Shown: positions 51,392 to 62,537, numbered from the stretch's first letter. The stretch: DNA of 64,000 nt from an uncultured bacterium (GCA_905214725.1 CAJMNH010000001.1:1-64000), one strand, 5' to 3'. Made by a program: numbers and translations. Notes: generated by a model not told the origin, from the letters alone.

Positions 51392-53908
51392 TTAAGGCAG
51401 ACGACCGACCGGCTCCCGACGTAAACGTTGCCGTTGCAGCACGATCTTTCCCTGTCGGGATACGCCTTCGATTAGAATGTTGTAATCGACGGGCGCGTCG
51501 GAGGTGTAGAACTCGACGGTGGCATGACCTGTATCGTCGAGTTCGACAGCGGGGTTCCAATAGAGCGTCGTGCGGTAGTCGGGAACGTTTGAACGGCGGG
51601 TCTTCTCCGAGGGGTAGGCCGGAGCGTAGAACTCGGCGGGGGTCTGGTAGCCCAGCGGGGATATTAATCCTATTTCACTCGCTGGAACGTCGCTTATCGC
51701 ATCGTTTAAATCCTCACCTCTTTTTAATGTAATAGATATAATCCCGTTTTTGGCGAGTCCCGGCCCCCATAAAACCGTATTCGCGCCTTCAATCACGCCA
51801 ATTCGATCTACAAAAGGCAATGGGTAGGACAGGCATAAGGGCAATGACTTGTAATCGTCCGTATAAGCAATCTGTCTTCCCGAATTAAGCTCTCCGGTAT
51901 ATCTGTCATCTCCAAAGTACTGAATTTCTCGGCCGGGATTTTCCAACATAGAAATCGTTTCTTCGATTTGGCCATCGACCATAAATACAGGCACTTTACC
52001 TCTATACCACACTTGAGATCCGACAACGTTCATCCCCGGCATCCGTGCGATGAAATCGAGAATCGTCCCTGCACCGGACTCTTTGATCTGTTCGGCTGTC
52101 CATGTGCGCGCGGCGAGACGATGTTCCGGTCGCGTGGATTCGAGTCGTTTGTGATGGGTGACGTATACCGTGTCGATCAGGATGTTTCGCATGTCTGTCT
52201 GCCCGCGCTGCTCGATGTAGTGCCGCGCTTGGGCGATGTAAGGCTTTTGCTGCTCCTGCGCGGGCGGGCGCGGTGGTAGCGTCCCTACCTCGGGAAAAGA
52301 ATCCCGCACCACCTTCACCGTCGCCTCGGGCATCGATCCTCGCGCCGCCGCGGGTCGCAGCACGTAGAGCGTACTGTCCGGGAAATCGAACCCGTTGAGC
52401 GCGAATTCTCCCTCTTCGGTAATGGAGGATTTGTTTACATAGTGCAGCGAGGGGACGATCATCCGCATCTCGTAACGACTGAGTTTCTTTTTGCGGTTCC
52501 ATAGTCCGCTTTTGTGGATGCGGCCCGTGATCTCCTGTCCGATTTCAAGCGGATAGGCCGGTTCCGTGTATTCCTTTCTCATCAGCGTCGGCACGTCGTA
52601 GCGTCGCCATCCCTGCGTGAGCAGCAGCGCATCGAGCGCCGAGACCCGTGCGGCATCGCGGCCGTCGAAATACCAGTCGGGCGTCTCGATGAATCCCCGT
52701 AACTCAGAGGTGAGCAGCAGCGTCGCGTAAATGCCGCCCGACATGGCTTTCGGCACCGTCGCGCGGTCTGTTACCGAGATCGAGAAATTGCCCGTCGCAG
52801 GTTTTCCCGCGGGATCGGTCGCCGCAATGTCAAACGTTACCTTCGTGCGCTGTTTCAGTGTGCCCGTAGCCTTTATTTCGGTCGTCGCCACTTCCTCGCC
52901 GCGATTGAATACCAACCGTTCGGAAAGGGCTTTTCCCGTCTTGTCCAGCAGCAGAAGCTGGAGAATGCCGCCCGGCAGATCGGAGCGCCGGAAGATCAGC
53001 GATGCATAGTCGTAGTTCCACGGCTTGTGGTAACAGATATTGCCTCGGCAATGTACCAGCAGTTTCAGCCCTTTGGGCAGCGGACGCCCCGAAACGACCA
53101 TAACGGTGAAATTCTCTTCGGTCTGTAAAATTTTCAAGATGCAGGCGGTGTTTTGCGATGCGGGTAGGTTGAAGCGTCTCGTCCTGTCGCCCTTCATCGT
53201 ACACTCTGCAAAGTAGCGCTCGTCCGTGTGGGGCGTGAAGCGCAGACAGCCCATTCCGGCATGGAGCGAACGGAGCGTATCGACGATCTCGTTCTTGCCG
53301 TTCTTCACCACGCCCGCGATCTCGACCGATCCGCCGTCATCGCCTAACGCCTTGAAGGCCACGCAGCAGTCGTAACCGTCGATCAGGTAACCGCCCTCGG
53401 GAAAGAACGAAACGTCGAAATCCGTGATCTTGCGCGCGGAGGTATTGCGCCGCGTCTTGCGATCTTCCTGATAGGGCGAAATCGTAAGCGGTTTCTTGAA
53501 GAAATAGTCCGGCCCCTGATTGCGCATGTAGAGCGTGTAGGCTACCAGAGAGTAACCGCCGAAGCGTTCCAACGCTTGTGTGGGAAGATAGCCGCAGTAC
53601 ACGCTGTCGCGCGCCATGAGTTTGATGCGGCGCGCCAGCTCCCCGCGGTCGTTGCGAAGTTCTACGTAGACGTAGCGGCTCGCCGCAACGGGGCGGTGCG
53701 TGGCGGCATCGGCGCAGTGCACACGCAGCCAGATCGTGTCGCCCCCAATATAGGAGTCCTTGTCCGTCGTAACGTGCAGTTTTTCCTGCGGATAGTGTTC
53801 GATCTGTTCGATGAACGGATTGGCGTAAATCGCCGTTTGAGCAGTCGACCGACCGATGGCGATGAGCAGGATGCATGACAGCGGCAGAATTAATCGTATA
53901 CGCCTCAT
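51392..53908 (-). CDS. MG2-like and TonB-plug domain protein
   Basis: The 838-residue secreted protein starts with a signal peptide (RLILPLSCILLIAIGRSTAQ). The first third has a macroglobulin-type MG2 domain (LHVTTDKDSYIGGDTIWLRVHCAD, YVYVELRNDRGELARRIKL). More beta domains follow. At about 600-740 a TonB-plug-like domain occurs (IKESGAGTILDFIARMPGM, PVFMVDGQ, IGVIEGANTVLWGPG, GIISITLKRG), and no barrel follows. Such proteins are frequent in Bacteroidetes; their role is unclear. Bases 51660-52020, coding for most of the plug, are visibly more AT-rich than the rest. Confidence 0.83.
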   Translation of the reverse strand: MRRIRLILPLSCILLIAIGRSTAQTAIYANPFIEQIEHYPQEKLHVTTDKDSYIGGDTIWLRVHCADAATHRPVAASRYVYVELRNDRGELARRIKLMARDSVYCGYLPTQALERFGGYSLVAYTLYMRNQGPDYFFKKPLTISPYQEDRKTRRNTSARKITDFDVSFFPEGGYLIDGYDCCVAFKALGDDGGSVEIAGVVKNGKNEIVDTLRSLHAGMGCLRFTPHTDERYFAECTMKGDRTRRFNLPASQNTACILKILQTEENFTVMVVSGRPLPKGLKLLVHCRGNICYHKPWNYDYASLIFRRSDLPGGILQLLLLDKTGKALSERLVFNRGEEVATTEIKATGTLKQRTKVTFDIAATDPAGKPATGNFSISVTDRATVPKAMSGGIYATLLLTSELRGFIETPDWYFDGRDAARVSALDALLLTQGWRRYDVPTLMRKEYTEPAYPLEIGQEITGRIHKSGLWNRKKKLSRYEMRMIVPSLHYVNKSSITEEGEFALNGFDFPDSTLYVLRPAAARGSMPEATVKVVRDSFPEVGTLPPRPPAQEQQKPYIAQARHYIEQRGQTDMRNILIDTVYVTHHKRLESTRPEHRLAARTWTAEQIKESGAGTILDFIARMPGMNVVGSQVWYRGKVPVFMVDGQIEETISMLENPGREIQYFGDDRYTGELNSGRQIAYTDDYKSLPLCLSYPLPFVDRIGVIEGANTVLWGPGLAKNGIISITLKRGEDLNDAISDVPASEIGLISPLGYQTPAEFYAPAYPSEKTRRSNVPDYRTTLYWNPAVELDDTGHATVEFYTSDAPVDYNILIEGVSRQGKIVLQRQRLRREPVGRLP

Positions 53909-54106
53909 TGCTTATCGGGTTGATGACCGAAGATAAACAATCTTCACGAAAAATGCAAGGAAAATGTTTTGCAATTTTGCAGGGCGGAAAATTCCGGTGT
54001 AAGGGTGCGTTGGATTTTTCGTTCGGAGGAGGTGAAAAACGGCGGTACGGTTTTCGTGTTCCGTGAAAATTTTATACCTTTGAAAAATTAAAATACGACA
54101 GAATCT
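53909..54106. other. Divergent intergenic region
   Basis: 198 bases between the MG2/plug gene and the linker-rich gene. A -7 box TACCTTTG at 54075-54082 serves the rightward gene, with a T-rich stretch near 54051 in the -33 position. For the leftward gene only a weak TATCTTCG-like box is seen near 53930. Confidence 0.55.
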
Positions 54107-55225
54107 ATGGATTTGAAAACGCTTCGTGCAGAACTGCAAAAGCTCTCGGCATTGGCCGACGGGTGGGATGCAACGCACGAAATAGCTGATATAGAACGCG
54201 ATCTGGCTCTCGGGAAATTGCGGGAGTTGTATGATGCCGTACGCTTCGGCCTCGCTTCGGCAACGCAACCGCCTGCCGAAGAGCCGCTGCCCGACGATTT
54301 GCCGCCGGTGGAGATCGATCTCGACGCCGTGATCGGTCTGACGGCGGTAGCGGATCCGGTGGAAATGATTCCTGCCGAGATGCCTATGGAGCAGACGGAG
54401 GCGGCTGTTCCGGTTTCGGATCCGATCTTCGTCGAAGAGCCGGCGGAGCCGTTTGCCGAAGTCGCGGGTGTGATTCCGGTTGATGAACGAACGGATGCGC
54501 CTGCCGAGGTTCCGATCGAGCCGCCGGTTGTTTCCGCCGTGACGGAATCGGTTACCGAAACAACGGAGGAAGCCGGTGCGGCGTCGGGACTTTCGGGCGG
54601 AGCGGTATCTGCGGAACCTGTTGCCGAAGCCGAGCCGCTGAGTCTGTTCGAACTCGATCCCGTGGATGTGAAACGGGCCAAACACCGCGTTGTCCTGTCG
54701 CTTTACGGTGATACGGAGCCCATCGAATCCGTGGGTCCGGCATCGGGAAAAGCCGCGGTCGAACCGGTTGCGGAGGAGACTGAAACGCCTGTTTTGCAGT
54801 CCGTTCCGGTTGCGTCTCCGGCGGAAGAACCTGTCGAAATGCCTATTGACGCTCCCATTGAGGGGCCGGCGACGGCGGGGCACGCGGCGGTACCGGTCGA
54901 AAACGGGTCGGCGGTATTGGGCGAAACGCTCAATTCGAATGTGAAAACGGTCTCGGACATCATTGCCGTAACCGCGCCTGCGGTCGCCGTGGGGCAGGAG
55001 CCGGTGGCCGATCTGCGAAAAGCGTTGTGTAACAACGACCGGTTCCTCTTGGCCCACGACCTCTTCGGCGGCGATATGGCGGCCTGCGAGCGGACGATCG
55101 ACCGGCTCAACGAATTCGGCGATCTGGACGAGTGCATGATCTATATTGCCGAGAATTTCGACTGGAACCCCAATTCCGACGGGGCGAAACTGCTGGTCGA
55201 TCTGATCGAACGAAAATTCGCCTGA
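54107..55225 (+). CDS. Hypothetical protein with long acidic Pro/Glu/Val-rich linker
   Basis: A 372-residue protein in three parts. Residues 1-45 form a short helical domain (LKTLRAELQKLSALADGWD, DIERDLALGKLRELYDAV). Residues 50-300 are a low-complexity linker rich in Ala, Glu, Pro and Val with almost no aromatic residues. Residues about 300-372 form a compact helical domain (LRKALCNNDRFLLAHDLFGGDMAACERTIDRLN, DLDECMIYIAENFDWNPNSDG). No signal peptide. The end domain looks like one I associate with Bacteroidetes proteins of unknown role. rsmI follows after four bases. Confidence 0.8.
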   Translation: MDLKTLRAELQKLSALADGWDATHEIADIERDLALGKLRELYDAVRFGLASATQPPAEEPLPDDLPPVEIDLDAVIGLTAVADPVEMIPAEMPMEQTEAAVPVSDPIFVEEPAEPFAEVAGVIPVDERTDAPAEVPIEPPVVSAVTESVTETTEEAGAASGLSGGAVSAEPVAEAEPLSLFELDPVDVKRAKHRVVLSLYGDTEPIESVGPASGKAAVEPVAEETETPVLQSVPVASPAEEPVEMPIDAPIEGPATAGHAAVPVENGSAVLGETLNSNVKTVSDIIAVTAPAVAVGQEPVADLRKALCNNDRFLLAHDLFGGDMAACERTIDRLNEFGDLDECMIYIAENFDWNPNSDGAKLLVDLIERKFA

Positions 55226-55229
55226 CCTT

Positions 55230-55955
55230 ATGGCGAAACTTTACATCGTTCCTACGCCGATCGGCAACCTCGACGATATTACGCTGCGTGCCGTTCGGGT
55301 ATTGCGGGAGGTCGATCTGATCCTTGCCGAGGATACCCGCACGTCGTCGGTGTTGCTCAAACATCTCGGCATCGAGAAGCGGCTGCATGCCCACCACAAG
55401 TTCAACGAGCATGCTACGGTGGCCATAGCGGCCGAGACGATCGCTGCGGGACGAACCGTGGCGTTGATCTCCGATGCCGGAACGCCGGGCATCTCCGATC
55501 CGGGATTTCTGTTGGTGCGCACCTGCGTCGAGCAGGGGATCGAGGTCGAGACCTTGCCGGGCGCTACGGCTTGTATTCCGGCATTGGTGCAGAGCGGATT
55601 TCCTTGTGACCGCTTCTGCTTCGAAGGGTTCCTGCCCCAGAAGAAAGGGCGGAACAAACGTTTGCAGGAACTCTCCTGCGAGGAGCGTACGATGGTTTTC
55701 TACGAATCGCCCTACCGTGTGGTGAAGTGCCTCGAACAGTTCGCAGAGGCGTTCGGCCCCGACCGGCCGGTCTCCGTGTCGCGCGAGTTGACCAAGAAGT
55801 TCGAGCAGACGGTGCGCGGAACGGTGGCCGAGGTGCTGGAACATTTCCGGCGGACGGAGCCGCGCGGAGAGTTCGTACTGGTGGTCGCCGGTCGTCCCAA
55901 GCCGGTAAAGAGCCGAAAGAATGAATCTGAAACCGAAGATAACGATGAACAATAA
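55230..55955 (+). CDS. rsmI: 16S rRNA 2'-O-ribose C1402 methyltransferase RsmI
   Basis: SAM-dependent enzyme that methylates C1402 in the 30S decoding centre. The 241-residue protein has the tetrapyrrole-methylase fold with the RsmI signatures YIVPTPIGNLDDITLRAV, LAEDTRTSSVLL, LISDAGTPGISDPG and FEGFLPQKKGRNKRL. FYESPYRV and SVSRELTKKFE follow. Slightly shorter than E. coli RsmI (286), lacking part of the C-terminal tail. It overlaps the start of the DUF389 gene. Confidence 0.95.
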   Translation: MAKLYIVPTPIGNLDDITLRAVRVLREVDLILAEDTRTSSVLLKHLGIEKRLHAHHKFNEHATVAIAAETIAAGRTVALISDAGTPGISDPGFLLVRTCVEQGIEVETLPGATACIPALVQSGFPCDRFCFEGFLPQKKGRNKRLQELSCEERTMVFYESPYRVVKCLEQFAEAFGPDRPVSVSRELTKKFEQTVRGTVAEVLEHFRRTEPRGEFVLVVAGRPKPVKSRKNESETEDNDEQ

Positions 55956-57327
55956 TAGCACGGATATGAACACGGACAAGCAGTCTGCCAGACATTCGTG
56001 GTGGGAGAGTCTGCGCGACGATCTGGCCGACCGCTTCAACCTCTCGGAGGACAGCGCCCGGCAGGAGGAGACGGTGGATATGATCTGCCGCGGCGTCGAA
56101 TTCCGCGGCACGAATCTATGGGTACTGATCTTTGCCACGATGATCGCTTCGTTGGGCCTGAACGTCAACTCGGCGGCCGTTATCATCGGCGCGATGTTGG
56201 TTTCGCCGCTTATGGGGCCGATCATGGGCGTGGGACTGTCGCTGGGTATCAATGATTTCGATCTGTTGAAAAAGTCTCTGCGCAACTTTTCGCTGATGGT
56301 CGTCGTGGCTATCGCCACCTCGACGCTCTACTTTTTCATCTCTCCGCTCGGAACGGCCCGCAGCGAGTTGCTGGCCCGCACCGTTCCCACGACCTACGAC
56401 GTGCTGATCGCTTTCTTCGGCGGTTTGGCCGGTATCGTCGCGCAGTCGCGCAAGGATCGTAATTCGACGGTCATTCCGGGCGTGGCGATCGCCACGGCCC
56501 TGATGCCGCCTCTCTGTACGGCGGGTTTCGGTCTGGCGACGGGGCAGTTCAAGTTCTTTATCGGGGCTTTTTACCTCTTCTTCATCAATACGGTCTTCAT
56601 TGCGTTGGCGACCTACATGATCGTCCGCATGTTGAAGTATCACAAGAAAAAGTTCCTCGATCCGGTGCGCGAACGATACGTCAAGCGGATCATGCTCGTC
56701 ATCACGCTGGCTACGTTCATCCCGAGCGTGATCATCGGCCTGCATATGGTGCGGGTTTCGTTTTTCGAGTCGGCCGTCGACCGGTACGTACAGCAGGAGT
56801 TTCAGTTCGAACATACGCGCGTGATCGAATGCAAAAAGGTCTACAAGCACGGCGACAAGGAGTCGCGTATCGAGTTGCTGCTCATCGGCGAACCGCTGGG
56901 CGAAGAGGTCATCAACAACGCCCGCGCCCAGCTCTATAACTATGGCTTGCAGGAGGCCGAACTGATCGTCCGACAGGCCCGCACGGGCGATCGGGTCGAT
57001 CTCAAATCGTTGCAGCTGAGCTACTCGGAATTGCTCGATGAGAAGAACATGCAGATCGACGAGTTGAAACAGCGTCTGTCGAAGTACAAGATGAAGAACA
57101 TCGAGTACGACGATATTTCGCGGGAGGCCGGAACCGTCGTGCCCAATATCCAGTCGATCTCCGTGTCGAAATGTCTGTCCTTCGACGTTGACGGAGAGGT
57201 GCAGGATACGCTGCTGATCTGCGTGGTAAAATCGCATGAGAAGATGAGCGAAGCCGATACCGAACGCCTGCGCCGTTGGTTGGAGGTGCGTACCAAGATC
57301 GCGCAGGTGAAGTTGTATACCGAATGA
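55945..57327 (+). CDS. DUF389 (TIGR00341-type) membrane protein
   Basis: The 460-residue protein has a soluble N-terminus (ETVDMICRGVEFRGTNLW). About six membrane spans follow, with the family core LIFATMIASLGLNVNSAAVIIGAMLVSPLMGPIMGVG, FFGGLAGIVAQSR and IPGVAIATALMPPLCTAGFGLATG. A C-terminal soluble region of about 180 residues contains a coiled-coil-like stretch (LDEKNMQIDELKQRLSKYK). Function of the family is not established. Met at 55945 is preferred; an ATG at 55921 inside rsmI is possible. Confidence 0.88.
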   Translation: MNNNSTDMNTDKQSARHSWWESLRDDLADRFNLSEDSARQEETVDMICRGVEFRGTNLWVLIFATMIASLGLNVNSAAVIIGAMLVSPLMGPIMGVGLSLGINDFDLLKKSLRNFSLMVVVAIATSTLYFFISPLGTARSELLARTVPTTYDVLIAFFGGLAGIVAQSRKDRNSTVIPGVAIATALMPPLCTAGFGLATGQFKFFIGAFYLFFINTVFIALATYMIVRMLKYHKKKFLDPVRERYVKRIMLVITLATFIPSVIIGLHMVRVSFFESAVDRYVQQEFQFEHTRVIECKKVYKHGDKESRIELLLIGEPLGEEVINNARAQLYNYGLQEAELIVRQARTGDRVDLKSLQLSYSELLDEKNMQIDELKQRLSKYKMKNIEYDDISREAGTVVPNIQSISVSKCLSFDVDGEVQDTLLICVVKSHEKMSEADTERLRRWLEVRTKIAQVKLYTE

Positions 57328-57352
57328 TTACCTATCGAATAATTCCGAACGC

Positions 57353-58282
57353 ATGAAACGAGCACGTTCGAATCTGACCCTGTGGCAACGAGCGATGGTG
57401 AATGTCGTATGGGGATTTTGTTGGCTGATCGGCGCGATGCCTTATTGGTTGCGCTATTACGTGTTGCAGGATACCATCTATTTCATCGTCTACAAATGTT
57501 TGCGATATCGGGTGGGAGTCGTGACGGAGAATTTGCGGAACTCGTTTCCCGACCGTCCGATCTCCGAAATCAAGCGGATCCGCCGCTCGTTTTACCACAA
57601 TTTGTCGGAGATCTTCATTTCGACGGTCAGTCAGGCCCGCATGTCCGACGACGACTGCCGTCGGCATGTGCGGGTGAAGAATCTCGACGAATTGCGGTCC
57701 GATTTACGGGGACAGGACGCGTTGCTCTCGACGGCCCATTTCGGCTGCTGGGAGTACGATTCCTTCTTGGCCCTCTATACCGATGAACACTATGTGGCCG
57801 CGGTTTATCACCCGCTGGAAAACAAGGTGATCGATGCGGTCTACATGCGATTGCGATATCGGCGGAACATCCGCTTGATTCCGATGAAGGAGATCATCCG
57901 CTATTACATCGACCACCGGCTTCCCGCCGGTGCTCCCGGACAACGTATCGGCATCGGCCTGATCGCCGACCAGAATCCGCCGTTGCGACCCAACAGCCAC
58001 TGGTTCCGTTTTCTCAATCAGGACACCGTCTTTTTCGACGGTATCGAGAAGATGGCGCTCAAATTCCATATGCCGGTCTATTTTTGCAGTCAGCGCAGGT
58101 TGCGCCGCGGGTATTCCGAATTGGAGTTCCGCCGTCTCTACGACGGTGTGGAGCCCGTTGCTCCCAACGAGATCACCGAACGCTACGTGCGGCAGCTCGA
58201 AAGCGATATCATTGCCGATCCGGGGATGTGGCTCTGGTCGCACCGCCGTTGGAAACATCGTCGTCCGAAATGTCAGTCGTAA
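57353..58282 (+). CDS. Lipid A biosynthesis-type acyltransferase (LpxL/HtrB family)
   Basis: The 309-residue protein has a single N-terminal membrane anchor (MVNVVWGFCWLIGAMPYWLRYYV). The catalytic HX4(D/E) motif is seen as AHFGCWE, then GIGLIADQNPPL, FLNQDTVFFDG and MWLWSHRRWKHR, which closes the family. LpxL-type enzymes add secondary acyl chains to lipid A at the inner membrane. Bacteroidetes lipid A is penta-acylated with few secondary chains, which fits a single such gene. It overlaps the next glycosyltransferase by 13 bases. Confidence 0.92.
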   Translation: MKRARSNLTLWQRAMVNVVWGFCWLIGAMPYWLRYYVLQDTIYFIVYKCLRYRVGVVTENLRNSFPDRPISEIKRIRRSFYHNLSEIFISTVSQARMSDDDCRRHVRVKNLDELRSDLRGQDALLSTAHFGCWEYDSFLALYTDEHYVAAVYHPLENKVIDAVYMRLRYRRNIRLIPMKEIIRYYIDHRLPAGAPGQRIGIGLIADQNPPLRPNSHWFRFLNQDTVFFDGIEKMALKFHMPVYFCSQRRLRRGYSELEFRRLYDGVEPVAPNEITERYVRQLESDIIADPGMWLWSHRRWKHRRPKCQS

Positions 58283-59286
58283 AAGTCGTCATACTCAACT
58301 GGAACGGAGCGGCTCATTTGCGGCGCTTCCTGCCTTCGGTGGTGCGCAATACGCCGCGCGGGGTGGAGATCGTCGTGGCGGACAACGGCTCGACCGACGA
58401 ATCGGTTGCGGTTCTCGAACAGGGGGTTTCCTCGGTTACGGTGCTTCGCCTGCCGGAAAATTACGGTTTTGCCGGTGGCTATAACCGTGCGTTGGAACAG
58501 TTGGACGGTGATTATTGGGTTCTGCTCAATTCCGATGTCGAAACGCCCGAGGGGTGGCTCGAACCGCTTGTCGCCGCACTCGATGCGGAGCCCGACGTAG
58601 CGGCCGTGGGGCCGAAGCTGCTCGACTGCGCCGAGCGCGATCGTTTCGAATATGCGGGCGCTTCGGGCGGATTCGTCGATTGGCTCGGATTCCCTTTTTG
58701 CAGGGGGCGTATTCTTCAGACGTTGGAGAACGACAGGGGGCAGTACGACGATGCGCGCGACGTTTTCTGGGTAAGCGGAGCGGCCTTCTGCTGCCGAGCG
58801 GAGGTTTTCCGCCGTATGGGAGGTTTTGACGCCGATTTCTTCGCCCATATGGAGGAGATCGATCTCTGCTGGCGGATGCAGCTGGCGGGCTGGCGCATTC
58901 GAATCGTTCCCGAGAGCAGGGTATGGCATTTGGGCGGCGGTACGCTGCAAAACGATTCGCCGCGCAAGCTCTACCTCAATTACCGCAACAACCTCTCGAT
59001 GTTGTTTAAGTGCGCGTCGCCCGTGCAGCGCATTGCAGCGGCGGTGTTACGGCCGCTCACGGATGCCGCCGCGATGTCGGTTTATCTGCTGAAGGGACAG
59101 CGCGCGCAGGCTGGCGCGGTCGTACGCGCCTACCGCGATTTCTTCGCTCGACACGGTGACCTTACCCGCAAACGTCGATCCGTACAACGGTCGAAGCGGA
59201 AGTCAGCATCCCATATCTATCACGGTTCGATCGTCGTGCGTTACCTGTTGGGACGGAGGACGTTCGGTAAGATGAACGGCTTATGA
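58270..59286 (+). CDS. Family 2 glycosyltransferase
   Basis: The 338-residue protein begins MSVVKVVILNWNGAAHLRRFLPSV, with VVADNGSTDESVAVL and the metal-binding LNSDVETPEGWL. The catalytic acid site is HMEEIDLCWRMQLAGW. The rest of the fold matches rhamnosyl- or galactofuranosyl-type GT2 enzymes. The Met at 58270 is preferred to the long upstream extension, which lies inside the acyltransferase gene. Role may be in lipopolysaccharide core or envelope glycan synthesis, from its neighbours (inference). Confidence 0.9.
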   Translation: MSVVKVVILNWNGAAHLRRFLPSVVRNTPRGVEIVVADNGSTDESVAVLEQGVSSVTVLRLPENYGFAGGYNRALEQLDGDYWVLLNSDVETPEGWLEPLVAALDAEPDVAAVGPKLLDCAERDRFEYAGASGGFVDWLGFPFCRGRILQTLENDRGQYDDARDVFWVSGAAFCCRAEVFRRMGGFDADFFAHMEEIDLCWRMQLAGWRIRIVPESRVWHLGGGTLQNDSPRKLYLNYRNNLSMLFKCASPVQRIAAAVLRPLTDAAAMSVYLLKGQRAQAGAVVRAYRDFFARHGDLTRKRRSVQRSKRKSASHIYHGSIVVRYLLGRRTFGKMNGL

Positions 59287-60017
59287 AAAAGTTAGTGATT
59301 ATTCCGACCTACAATGAGCGAGAGAATGTCTCGCGCATGATCTCGAAAGTGATGTCGCTCGCCGGCGGCTATGACCTTCTGATCGTCGACGACAGTTCGC
59401 CCGACGGTACGGCCGCCATTGTCCGTGAACGGCAGCGGGAGTTCCCGGAGCGGGTGCATCTGCTCGAACGCAGCGGAAAGCTGGGGCTGGGAACGGCCTA
59501 TATCGCGGGATTCCGCTGGGCGCTGGCGCGCGGTTACGATCTGATTTACGAGATGGACTGCGACTTTTCACACAATCCCGACGATCTGGAACGGCTGACG
59601 GCCGCCGCGACCGGAGGCGCCGACGTGGTGGTCGGCTCGCGTTATTCGCGCGGGGTGAACGTCGTCAACTGGCCGATGTCGCGGTTACTGATGTCTTATT
59701 ATGCCTCGAAATATGTGCGGATCGTCACCCGAATGCCGGTGTGCGACGCTACGGCGGGTTTCGTCTGTTGGTCGCGCCGCGTGCTCGAAACGATCGATCT
59801 CGACGCCGTGCGGATGGTGGGCTACGGGTTTCAGGTGGAGATGAAATATACGGCGTGGAAGCTCGGCTTCCGCATCGACGAGGTGTCGATCATCTTCATC
59901 GACCGCACGGAGGGAACCTCCAAAATGTCGGGCGGCATCTTCGGCGAAGCCTTCTGGGGCGTGCTCCAGTTGCCGTGGCGCAGAATTCGGCCGAAACGGG
60001 AAACACCGCAGAGGTGA
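59283..60017 (+). CDS. Polyprenol-phosphate mannosyltransferase-like GT2
   Basis: A 244-residue GT-A enzyme of the DPM1 type. Its features are KLVIIPTYNERENVSRMI, the VDDSSPDGT substrate loop, LGLGTAYIAGFRWAL, EMDCDFSHNPDDL with the DxD motif, and GYGFQVEMKYTAWKLGFRI. There is no C-terminal membrane domain, as in soluble Dpm1. It would move mannose or a similar hexose onto polyprenyl phosphate for extracytoplasmic glycosylation, for example of proteins or lipid A. It overlaps the previous gene by four bases. Confidence 0.92.
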   Translation: MKKLVIIPTYNERENVSRMISKVMSLAGGYDLLIVDDSSPDGTAAIVRERQREFPERVHLLERSGKLGLGTAYIAGFRWALARGYDLIYEMDCDFSHNPDDLERLTAAATGGADVVVGSRYSRGVNVVNWPMSRLLMSYYASKYVRIVTRMPVCDATAGFVCWSRRVLETIDLDAVRMVGYGFQVEMKYTAWKLGFRIDEVSIIFIDRTEGTSKMSGGIFGEAFWGVLQLPWRRIRPKRETPQR

Positions 60018-60078
60018 TAGGGGCGGGAGACATATGCCTGTCGCAGCGTTGTTCGGCATGTAAAAACAAGAGTTGAAG

Positions 60079-60729
60079 ATGAAACAGATTTTTGTACTGG
60101 CGGCGGCTTTCGTGTTGGGAGCCTGCTGCGGCAATTCGGGGAAGAGCGGTACGAAGACCGTATGCAGCGAACTGCCTGCGGCGGCTTGTCCGCAATGTGC
60201 GGAGCGCGTCACGGCGAAGGGAACCGATTCATGGCAAGCCGTCAAACCCGATGAGATCGGCAATGCCGTTTCGTTGTTCCGTGACGACTGGATGGCGTTA
60301 ATCGTCGGCAGAAAGGGCGACTTGAATGCCATGACCATCAGCTGGGGCGGTATCGGAATGTTGTGGAACCGTCCCGTGGTGACGGTCTATGTCTCGTCCG
60401 ACCGTTATACGCACGGGTTTATGGAGCGTAACGACTGTTTCGTTGTCGAAGCGTTTGCGGAACGGTATCGCGATGCGCTGAAATACCTTGGTTCGCATTC
60501 GGGACGCGACGGCGACAAGATTGCCGGATCGGGGCTGACGGTGACCTATACCGATTCGGGGAATCCGATTTTCGAGCAGGGGACGCTGGCGATCGAGTGC
60601 CGCAGGATTTACAGCGCGCCGTTCGATCCCGCGCATTTCTGCGGAGATGTGGCCAACCGGTTTTATGCCAAGGGTACGGGCATTCACACGATGTATATCG
60701 GCGAGATCGTGAACGTCTGGCGCAAATAG
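60079..60729 (+). CDS. Flavin reductase-like domain lipoprotein
   Basis: The 216-residue protein starts with a lipoprotein signal (KQIFVLAAAFVLGACCGNSG). A small Cys-containing region (CSELPAAACPQCAERV) follows, then a flavin-reductase-like split barrel (DDWMALIVGRKGDLNAMTISWGGIGMLWNRPVVTVYV, GFMERNDCFVVEAF, HTMYIGEIVNVW). Flavin-reductase-like domains are normally cytosolic; here the domain is predicted to be exported and lipid-anchored. Whether it binds FMN covalently or not is unknown. The start at 60079 is preferred to a TTG two codons upstream. Confidence 0.85.
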   Translation: MKQIFVLAAAFVLGACCGNSGKSGTKTVCSELPAAACPQCAERVTAKGTDSWQAVKPDEIGNAVSLFRDDWMALIVGRKGDLNAMTISWGGIGMLWNRPVVTVYVSSDRYTHGFMERNDCFVVEAFAERYRDALKYLGSHSGRDGDKIAGSGLTVTYTDSGNPIFEQGTLAIECRRIYSAPFDPAHFCGDVANRFYAKGTGIHTMYIGEIVNVWRK

Positions 60730-60751
60730 AACCGCCGTCATGGAAAATGCA

Positions 60752-60784
60752 ACGCCCTTCGATCAAAGATCGAAGGGCGTTTTT
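60752..60784. terminator. Terminator between flavin reductase-like and glnS genes
   Basis: A perfect 13-base stem ACGCCCTTCGATC (60752-60764) with GATCGAAGGGCGT (60768-60780) and a three-base loop, followed by TTTT. The two flanking genes converge on it. Confidence 0.9.
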
Positions 60785-60803
60785 AGATACGTTCGGAACG
60801 GAT

Positions 60804-62483
<1,680 letters not shown>

Positions 62484-62537
62484 TATCGTATGCTTGTTAT
62501 GTTTTTTTTGCAAAATTAGGAAAAAATACCTCTGCGG

